From: Dactylorhiza incarnata
Lineage: Eukaryota; Streptophyta; Magnoliopsida; Asparagales; Orchidaceae
Direction: 5' to 3'
DNA: 64,000 nt
NCBI GenBank assembly: GCA_033032865.1
Contig: JAWHQI010000267.1
Location: 2,894,001-2,958,000, forward strand
Below, piece by piece: positions 53,575 through 64,000 of this stretch (position 1 is the first letter of the stretch; each line of letters starts with the position of its first letter). Made by a program: the position numbers and the translations under genes. The notes beneath the pieces were generated by a model. The model made no database searches. It was not told where the DNA came from and saw nothing but the letters and a program-made list of their open reading frames with translations.

Positions 53575-54754
53575 CTTTCCACTGAGAACTATCTCTACTC
53601 TATATAGCTTCTTGATGGGAACATGGATCTGAGGAAATTACTTGAAAGACATATGCTATAGTGTCATGTAGCCTGAGAGGAAGTCTGACCTCTCTTCTAG
53701 CCTTTCCTCTGGCAATCGAGTACGGCATCGGAGTCAGAAGATTCATCATGGTCGTCTACCTTGTCGCTTCCATCCAGCTCCACTGGTGAGTCATAATTCT
53801 TCTCCACCTCTTTCGTCTGGGACTGAGACTTCTTTAGCATAGAAGCCTCATCAAAGACCACATCACGCTTCAGCTCAATCTTCTTAGTCTCAGGATTTCA
53901 TAGCATGAATCCTTTGGTGTCGGCCTTCTGACCCAAATAAATGCATCTCTTGGACTTATCGTCCAGCTTTGTCCGCTCTTATTCCTACAATAATACATAG
54001 ACAAGACATCCAAAAATATGAATATTAGTATAATCAATTGGTTTACCTGACCATACTTCCTATGGAGACTTCAGATCTAGTGACATGGATGGAGAATAAG
54101 TCACTAGATAACAAGCATTATTGATGGCTTCAGTCCAGAAAGACTTGGGAAGATCAGCGAACAGTCTTATGCACCGAGCACTTTCCAGCAACGTTCTGTT
54201 CATCCTTTCTGCAACTCCATTCTGTTGCGGTGTACCAGGAATGGTGATATGTCGAGTAATGCCCTCTTAACTGCAGAAAGCTTGAAACTCATTTGAGGTA
54301 TATTCGCCGCCATTATCAGATCTTAGGTATTTGATCTTCTGCCCAGTTTGTTTCTCGACAGTTGTTTTCCAGATCTTGAACTTTTCGAATACTCAGATTT
54401 GTGCTTAAGGAAATAAATTCAGGCCTTTCTTGAGAAGTCATCGATGAAGGTCACAAAGTACCTGACACCTCCAAGTGATGGCTCTGGGGTTAGCCCCAAA
54501 CGTCTGAGTGTACATACTTCATAATCTGCCTGCTTCTTTTGTTTGATGTCACAAACTTCACCTTGCTCTGTTTCCCGAGAATGCATGTCTCACAGAATTC
54601 AAGTTTGCAAGTTTTGACCCCCTTATCAAGCCCTTCTTGTGTAACTCTAGCAACCCTCTTTCACTTATGTGGTCGAGCCTGGCATGCCATAACAAAAAGG
54701 AATCCTCGTTTGTCGAAATAGTAACTGATGCATCTCAAGCTATTGTGGTGCCAA
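53575..54754 (-). pseudogene. copia integrase, decayed
   Basis: Only fragments are readable, for example CETCILGKQSKVKF near 54570, the NGGEY region near 54310 and TPQQNGVAER-like text near 54220. Multiple stops and indels. Confidence 0.7.
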
Positions 54755-55964
54755 TTAGCCTGTAGAGAGTGTTGAACGCTCTCCTTTCATCACCACTAGA
54801 GCGCCCTTCTTGACTTTCGGATAGTCATTGTCACCTACGTAGGAGTATTCGGCCGCCTCCAAAGTGCCTAAGGAAATCAAACACTTTCTCAGATCAGGCA
54901 CATACCTGACATCCATAAGTGTTCTGACCGTTCTGTCAAACATCTTGACCCTGATATTTCCAATTCCCAATGTTCTGCACTCTGAATTGTTCCCCATCAG
55001 AACACGACCACCATCACACGACCTGAAGATGTGGAACCACTCTTTGTTTGGACACATGATAAGAGCACACGGTGTCCAAAATCCATGCATCTGTAGTATC
55101 AGCGCTTGAAGAAATATGCAGCACATCAGCATTGGTCTCGCTGTCGGATGTCACTATCACCTGTTGTGGTTCATGATGTCTCTTCTTGAGGTTCTTCTTC
55201 AGACAATTAGTTTTCCAGTGACCCTCTTCCTTGTAGTAATGACATGTGTTGTTTTGGCCCTTAGACTTGGACCTGAACCTGTTTCCCTTTTTGCCCCTAT
55301 CCTTGGATCTGCCTCTGTTAGGTTCATTGCTCTTGACCAATAGACCCTCACCAGTGCTAGAACCTGACTTGCTTCTTGTTTCATTCGATAATAGCGTAGT
55401 CATCACTTCTTCCATCTTTGGTGTATCCTTTTCGTAAAGGATCGTGGTGACTAGATGATAAAAGGACCTCGACAACGAAGACAATAAGAAAAGAGCTTGA
55501 TCTTCTTCTTCAACCTCCATGGGCATACTGCGTAGTTGAGAGATCAATTTGTTGAATACATTCATATGCTTCAGCAACTGAGTACTTTCAGACATCCTCA
55601 AGTTGTATAACTATTTCTTGACGTAGAGTTTATTCGTGAGCGACTTTGACATATAAAGCTCCAATTTTTTCCACAAGTTTGACGTAGTCTCAGCATCGAT
55701 TATTTTGTATATCACTTCATCTGCTAAGCACAACTGAATTGTGCTAATGACCTTCAAATCTAATTCGTCTCATTCATCTTCATCTTTCCCGGACTTCTCC
55801 TTGCCAAGAAGTGCCTTCTGGAGATTTTGCTGAACGAAAACCACCTTGATCTGTTTGTCATAAACCGAAGTCGATCTTGTCATCATACTTGAGAATCTCA
55901 AACTTTGTCGCCATCCTTCATGCTTAGCTAAGATTTCTAGAACCGGAACTGGCTCTGATACCAA
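54755..55964 (-). pseudogene. copia gag and protease, old copy
   Basis: Gag helices (LKHMNVFNKLISQLRSM, LFLLSSLSRSFYHLVTTIL), a basic tail (NRGRSKDRGKKGNRFRSKSK), a zinc knuckle reading CHYYKEEGHWKTNC in which the second Cys is Tyr, then protease text WILDTVCSYHV and, after a frameshift, MCPNKEWFHIFRSCDGG and VRYVPDLRKCLISLG. The N-terminal Gag piece is at 55964-55770. Confidence 0.87.
55951..55963 (-). promoter_or_regulatory. Primer binding site, tRNA-iMet type
   Basis: TGGTATCAGAGCC on the sense strand, two bases from the LTR. Confidence 0.93.
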
Positions 55965-55965
55965 T

Positions 55966-56461
55966 TGTTATGAAATCGGGACAATCTCTCGGCTCCGCGG
56001 AGTGCGCAACGGAATAATTAACCGGAACCAAAAATAGAAGTCAATGCAAAATAACAATCAGACGACACAAGATTTTACGTGGTTCAGAGTTAGAGACGCC
56101 GGCGATCAAGCCACCGCCAGTCTCCACTCGATTTGATCCTCACGATCTCAATGCATGAACAGAAGAGGATTTGCAGTAGAGAGATCTCACAGGCTGAGGA
56201 GTTGAGACTTGGAGCGATGGAAGCTCTTCTCCCAATCGAAGTTGCTTCTCTGCAGAGACAATTAGCCGCCTCTCTCTCTCTCTCTATTGGAATCACTGTT
56301 GCCCTGGACCGAAAAAAGCTCACTATATATATACATATATATCCTAAAACCGCCCGGTTCATCACCGTTAACAATATATCCTAAAACCGCACTGGTTTAA
56401 ATGATAAGAGCAAATGAACCGCCCGGTTCAAGGAAACAGAAAGGGTGGCACGAACGCAACA
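55966..56461 (-). repeat. copia 5' LTR, old copy (outer end approximate)
   Basis: Starts TGTTATGAAATCGGG; ends probably at CGAACGCAACA (56461), although GTTAACA at ~56371 is an alternative. GTTCATCACCGTTAACAATA occurs twice near the end. Includes TC and TATA-rich tracts at 56270-56345. Confidence 0.65.
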
Positions 56462-57111
56462 GTTCATCACCGTTAACAATAATTTTATAGAATCAAGATA
56501 GAAAAGTGGGAAGCCCTCTCTCATTTTAGCCCCATTAACACAAGGATTAAACAAATGAGATTTTTTTTCTATTCCGGCACTTCACCACCATGTACCGGAG
56601 AAGCTGGTCTCGATGCAGATCATTGAGATAGCCGGAGGAATGGAAGCATCGCCGAAGAAGTCAGCTGCTCCGGCGATCTGACTTTTCCGACGATGTTTCC
56701 ATTCCTCCGGCACAAGGTTGTGAAGTCAGCGGAGGGAAGCAGCGCGAGAGGCGGAGAGACGCTTGAAAATAGCAGTGGGAAGAGTAGCTGACTTACGAGT
56801 CGTGAAAATTTTTTAAGGCTCGGAAAAGCCAAGAAACCACGACCCACAAGCGGCGGCGACTTCCACCGTTGTACCTCTTTTCGCTGTTTGGCGGCACACC
56901 GGAGCGAAATTGTGGAGCCAAACAGAGCATGAGAGGACTCCCAAATATTCTTTATGTTAGCTGGAGACGACTCCTCCGCTTTGTTCTTGTGCTCTCAGTG
57001 ATAACCTTTAAAAAAGTGAAGAAAATGAAGCTTACAAATTTCCATCAAACTTTATTTGAGAAGAATGGAGGGTATTGATCATTATGCTCTTCCTCTCAGC
57101 GACAAGCATAA
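56462..57111. other. Spacer between copia and the GH1 gene
   Basis: No gene. GGAGCCAAACAGAGC near 56916 is the inverse of GCTCTGTTTGGCTC near 52473, hinting that the old copia sat in a small inverted-repeat element. Confidence 0.4.
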
Positions 57112-60134
<3,023 letters not shown>

Positions 60135-60688
60135 GAAGTCGGGCTGCGAATAGTGCAAGTCCCACCAAAATGGGGTTGCGGATAGCCATGCAACCTCCAT
60201 TATGAGAAGTAAAGGAGTGGGCAATCTCCCATGACCATGAAAACCACTCACTATCGTCGGGGGCGCACATGCACGGACGCACGCCCCGTCCGCACCTCGC
60301 ACAAACCGACGCCCGCCCTGCGCCCTCGCGGGCACGCCTGTGCTCCCCCCTGTCGCGCGGCCACGTCCACGCGGCCAAGGCCACGTCCACACAGACACTC
60401 GGCCACGGCCACGCGGCCACGGCCCTGCCACATTGCCTCCTAGCGTGCGTGCACATCACCGCTGCGCGACCTTGGTTGCGCTCCCACAGCCGCGCCACTA
60501 CGGCCACGCGCCCGCTGCCGCGTGCCCAGCGCGGCCCCTGTCGCGCGCCCGTTGCCGCGCGGCCCCTGTCGCGCGCCCCCTGTCGCGCGCCCCCTGCCTC
60601 GCTCCCCATGGCGCGCCGCCGAGCGTCTCCTTGCGCGCGGCCTCAGAGCCCCCGGCTCCGACCACTCCACCCCGCACCCATCCTCATC
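60135..60688. other. GC-rich low-complexity DNA
   Basis: CCACGCGGCCACGGCC-like and GTCGCGCGCCCCT-like reiterations give long frames on all strands without domain content. Not interpreted as coding. Confidence 0.55.
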
Positions 60689-61407
60689 GCGCCTGTTGGG
60701 TTTTCTAGAACCATACATCATATGTAGGCGCAGCGGAAATAAAGAGAACAACCCAAAAGAGTTTGGATCGGGCCATGAACATTGAATCAAGAAGTTAATA
60801 AAATTGCTAGGTATGAAATTACCTTGGTGGAGTTGGACCGAATCCAACTTAGGTGCTCCAAGAAGTTGAGTCCTGTCGGCGGCAAAGAGAGTTTCACGGA
60901 ATAATGACCGCGACTCTACAGAGGTCCACACGAGCCGGGAGAAGGAGACTGCACCTTGCGCTTCCACGAACTGCTAGGTTCGTTCCAGGAAGAGCAATCG
61001 CGGCGACGATCGCCGGAAGGGAGGTCGGCGGAGGCGAACGGGGCGGCGGAACTCTTCCGTCTAGGGTTCAGGCGGAACTCTTCCGTCGGCTGAGTTTTCT
61101 CTTTGCGTAAGTATTTAGAACCCTTAAAACAAGTTCTATTTATACCCAAAGCGTAAACAGAACTAAAAGAATCGCTATCCGCAGACCACACAGAAGATTG
61201 GGGTTTCTGTAACAATTCGTCGGGATTCCACGAATCAGCATTCGTCGAGTTTTCACGGAACAATTCGACGAATTCCGACGAATCATATCCGACGAATTCC
61301 GACGAATCATATCCGACGAATCATATCCGACGAATTCCGACGAATTCTGACAGCAACATTTGCTTGACCTCCCCCATTCTATATGGTGATTGGTAACTTT
61401 TACCAAC
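60689..61407 (-). repeat. LTR-like segment, probable solo or orphan copia LTR
   Basis: Starts TGTTGGGTTTTCTAG with GTAGGCGCAGCGGAAAT typical of copia LTRs and ends about TTTTACCAACA. A sense TATA-like GGGTATAAATAGAAC lies near 61132-61146. Flanking 5-mers (GCGCC, CAGTC) do not match and no PBS adjoins, so status is uncertain. Confidence 0.45.
61263..61349. repeat. Short tandem repeat ATCCGACGAATTCCGACGAA
   Basis: Interspersed 9-11-bp words CGACGAATT and CGACGAATCATATC in about eight alternations, inside the LTR-like segment. Confidence 0.88.
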
Positions 61408-62020
61408 ACAGTCAATCTTCCAACTTCTCCACATGCTCTTATGTGCGACCCTGCAGGCTCATATCGCGTTGGCAGTGAGACTACATGTTTGACCACTTCT
61501 AGATCACAATGGTAACACCAACAGCGCCTCCCCGGGCATGCCGTCATCGCCTCCTAGGTCGCATGACCACGGGGAGTCCTTCGCGTACGCGGCGTGTGCT
61601 AAATCTCCGCGCTCACACAAGAACGCAGAACTCATCCACATTCACAAGAGAGCGCGAAACTCTTCCTCGTTCATGTGAGAACGTCAACTTCCTTCTGAGC
61701 ACTCATTGCACTTTACCTCTCTTGTTCACAAAGATTGCAGGTTTCTCCGCTTTCAACGTTGTGGCCTTCTCCGCTGCCCAAACTGCCCGAACTTCCCGGG
61801 GGGCAAAACAATCATATCTGAAAAATGGTGATCTGTGTGCTTCAGATCGACGAACGTGATTCGCCTGTCAGGCGGTTACGGTGGTTACAACGACATGATT
61901 ACCAGACTACCCATGTTCAAGGCTATAAAAGGAGCTCTAAGCCTTCATTTGAAAGGACCTGGTCTTGAACACCTGAGAGAGCTCTTTCGAAGAAATCCTT
62001 CAGAGTTCTCCATCGGTGCT
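61408..62020. other. Unassigned DNA with promoter-like TATA
   Basis: CAAGGCTATAAAAGGAGC (TATAAAA at 61924-61930) followed by CCTTCATTTGAAAGGACC and GAGAGAGCTCTTTCGAAG looks like an LTR-type promoter and leader on the plus strand. No LTR boundaries were established. Confidence 0.4.
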
Positions 62021-62150
62021 TGAAGATCTCTTTCGGGACTCGAAGATCTCCTTCGGGACTTGAAGATATCCTTCGGGACTCGAAGATTTCCTTCGGGACT
62101 TGAAGATCTCCTTCGGGACTTGAAGATCTCCTTCGGGACATGAAGATATC
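62021..62150. repeat. 20-bp tandem repeat, 6.5 units
   Basis: Consensus TGAAGATCTCCTTCGGGACT at strict 20-bp spacing. Confidence 0.93.
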
Positions 62151-62398
62151 TTCGCCTTCGAAAATCTCCTTTGAAGGCGACTTGAATATCTCACTTTCCT
62201 CGGGAGCCTACTCGAGCGTCTCGCTTGTTCCTCCACCAAATACTTAGCTTTTCGAGCGGTGGCCTGTCAACCTCGAGCACTCTTTTACTTAACTTCACGA
62301 TCGGTGGCGTGTCACCCTCGCATTCTTCTACAATTGTAACGAGAGAAGGTCTGTCACTCTCGAGTTCTCTACTCTTACTTGCAACCAAGCTTGTAGAT

Positions 62399-62560
62399 GT
62401 CGGCCGACATGTCCGACATGTCGGCCGACATGTCCGACATGTCGGCCGACATGTCATTTTTGAGGGGAAATCGCAACGTTAGCGACACAAATGAGGAAAA
62501 TTGCATTTTCCAGTATGGCGGCCGACATGTCGGACATGTCGGCCTGACATGTCGGATTAT
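62399..62560. repeat. GGCCGACATGTC palindrome clusters
   Basis: Two full and one partial 21-bp units (CGGCCGACATGTCCGACATG plus T) at 62401-62455, and a related near-perfect 25-bp palindrome at about 62519-62543. Both clusters flank a 60-bp spacer containing AACGTTAGCGAC. Confidence 0.9.
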
Positions 62561-63409
62561 GGCGGCTTTACGGCGGATTATGGCGTTTAGGCTATTAGCA
62601 CCGCAAAAAGAAGACTAAAACCCCGTAACCCCCGTAAAACCTAAAATCCCTCTCTCCCGCTGCCCTCGATCCCTTGCTGTTCTCTGCCGCTGCTCGCTCG
62701 ATCCCTTGCTGTTGGTTGCTCGATCCCTTGCTGTGGTGCTCGATCGATCCTTCTGTGCTGCTCGATCGATCCTTCTGTGCAGCTCGATCGATCCTTTTGT
62801 GCCGCTCGATCGATCCCTTCTCCACTCGATCGTGGCTGTCGTTCTCCCGCTCCCACTGTAAGCTGCTTCTTCTTCTTCTTCTTCTTCTTCTAAAAATGGC
62901 TGTTGTGGCTGCTGCAGAAAAAAAATGGTTGCTGTGGCTGCTGCAGAAAAAAAATGGCTGCTGTGGCTGCTGTGGCTGCTGTGGCTGCTGCAGAAAAAAA
63001 ATGGCTGCTGCAGAAAAAAATGGCTGTTGATTTCTCTTCTCTTTTTCTTCTTCTTCTTCTTCTTCTTCTTCTTCTTCTTCTTCTTCTTCTTCTTCTTCTT
63101 CAGAAAATGGCTGCTGCAGAAAATTGCTGCTGATTTCTCTTCTCTTCTTCTCCAGGATTTCTCCAGCTGTCTTGCTTCTGCTGCTGCTGCTGTCCTGCTT
63201 CTGTTGGTGTCCTGCTTCTTCTTCTCTGTTAGTGTCACTTCTTCTTTGTTGTTATGCTTTGCTTGTTATGTTGTGATGCTTCCTCTTTGCTGTTAATGTT
63301 ATGCTTTGCTGTTATGCTGTGCTACTTCTTCTTTGCTGTTATGTTGTGCTAATTAGCTAATTTTTGAAATGTTGTGCTACTTCTTCTTCTTTGCTTGTTA
63401 TGCTGTAGT
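62561..63409. other. Leader of the hAT gene with microsatellites
   Basis: Contains GCTCGATCGATCC reiterations (62690-62830), (CTT)n at 62866-62892 and 63040-63102, and GGCTGCTGTGGCTGCTGCAG with A-run repeats at 62895-63030. T-rich sequence before the ATG may be an intron. The transposon's left end was not located. Confidence 0.55.
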
Positions 63410-64000
63410 ATGAATTCATCAGAAGGTTCGAGCAAGATTCCCAGCACTTCTTCCTCTACAGTAGGTCGAGGTCCGTGTTGGGCATTTGTTGAGAAGGTGA
63501 CTGCAAATGACACCAATCGGATACGATGCATATATTGCAAACAAATTGTGAATGGCGGTATTACACGATTGAAGCATCATTTGGTGGGGATAAGGGGCAA
63601 CGTTAAGGCATGTCTGATGGTACCATCTGATGTTAAAGAGAAGGTTGATGGTTATTTAAACTCTGCACAAGCCACCAAAAAGTTTAAGACTGAAAGGTTG
63701 CAAACAGCATTGGAAGATGTAGTTGTTGGAGGAGGGGATAGTGAGAAAGAAGTAGCCATGCAAAGGAGTCTTTATGCAGGGGTTGGTACTAAAGGACTGA
63801 TGGATCAATTTGTTCAAACTCAACCCGTCGAGAGCAGCAAAGTGGTACAAACCACAATTGATAGCAAGTATACAAAAAAACTAGAGATGATGCATGCTTG
63901 TTTATTGCTAGGTGGGCATACGAAACAGGCATTCCTTTCAATGCCTTATATGCTATATCCTTCCAACAAGCTTTGCACGCAGTTGGGCAATGTGGACCAA
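63410..64000 (+). pseudogene. hAT transposase, BED-finger N-terminus (runs off window, frameshifted)
   Basis: ATG at 63410 (MNSSEGSSKIPSTSSSTVG). The BED zinc finger follows: CWAFVEKVTANDTNRIRC, IYCKQIVNGGITRLKHHLVG (C-x2-C and H-H). Then comes a linker with VPSDVKEKVDGYL. In the original frame the text becomes unlike the family after the A7 run at about 63867-63873; the +1 frame then reads ACLFIARWAYETGIPFNA and FQQALHAVGQCGP, the conserved hAT segment before the RNase H-like core. One A missing in the homopolymer explains it, as mutation or sequencing error. BED fingers bind the transposon ends. The catalytic domain lies beyond the window. Confidence 0.88.

Larger units (their letters stand above)
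52550..56461 (-). mobile_element. Old copia element, 3'-truncated
   Basis: Sense order: 5' LTR (55966 to about 56461), tRNA-Met-type PBS (55951-55963), gag, protease, heavily decayed integrase (53575-54750) and RT to about 52550, where the RNase H sequence stops (GTPDVGLQI) in unrelated DNA. No 3' LTR. Frames are broken by many indels and stops, so it is much older than the neighbouring element at 47299-52145. The proteins differ from those of the other two copia elements in the window. Confidence 0.88.

Noticed and set aside
61900..62020. Pararetrovirus-type promoter
   Set aside because: A TATA box with a CATTTGAAAGG-like leader alone is not diagnostic; no coat, movement or polymerase sequence is nearby.
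62615..63238. 207-codon minus-strand frame with poly-Lys
   Set aside because: Complement of (CTT)n and CTG-rich leader DNA of the hAT gene.

Overview
This is nuclear DNA of a flowering plant, most likely a eudicot. The evidence is split genes with GT/AG introns, plant Ty1/copia and Ty3/gypsy retrotransposons primed by initiator tRNA-Met, CACTA, hAT and PIF/Harbinger-type DNA transposons, and a plant family-1 glycoside hydrolase (GH1). The species cannot be named from sequence alone. Almost everything is transposable-element DNA, much of it nested, as expected of heterochromatin. No tRNA gene, complete rRNA gene, CRISPR array or prokaryotic signal was seen.

Layout. 1-10132: a minus-strand copia element running off the left edge (5' LTR 9828-10132). 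Its gag holds a complete non-autonomous LTR element (3544-8550, 5-bp target duplication GATAC) that encodes only Gag and carries nineteen tandem 86-bp units; the gag zinc-knuckle region is replaced by a captured gene piece. 11325-13587: solo LTR with target duplication TTAAA. 13820-14324 and 14436-15952: two Harbinger-type MITEs, the second filled by a 1.1-kb inverted array. 16300-18990: GC-palindrome-rich repeats, including a 670-bp tandem duplication carrying snRNA-promoter-like motifs.

18992-35666: a large minus-strand Ty3/gypsy element (Tat-like) with gag, protease, RT, RNase H and integrase in decay, and on the opposite strand between pol and the 3' LTR two intron-containing genes. It is broken by a 4.66-kb CACTA transposon (29694-34357) and by a 5S-rRNA-derived insertion (~26734-27048). 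Its Gag, LTR ends, PBS-like site and tract next to the 3' LTR match those of the Gag-only element at 3544-8550, so the two look like an autonomous/non-autonomous pair. 35667-46990: AT-rich repeats and MITEs (35799-36775, 39061-40101, 41867-41993, 43070-43788), most with matching target-site duplications.

47299-52145: a young, almost intact copia element lacking most of gag, flanked by a 283-bp duplication. 52550-56461: an older copia element truncated at its 3' end. 57112-59753: the only host-type gene, ten in-frame exons of a GH1 beta-glucosidase missing its first exons. 60130-62560: GC-rich and repeat-rich DNA with LTR-like pieces. 63410-64000: start of a BED-finger hAT transposase running off the right edge.

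Functionally the window is a stack of insertions rather than a set of cooperating host genes. The only plausible cooperation is between the autonomous gypsy element and its Gag-only relative. Coding regions carry many stops, mostly explicable as C-to-T changes of Trp, Gln or Arg codons, as expected of long-methylated transposons.
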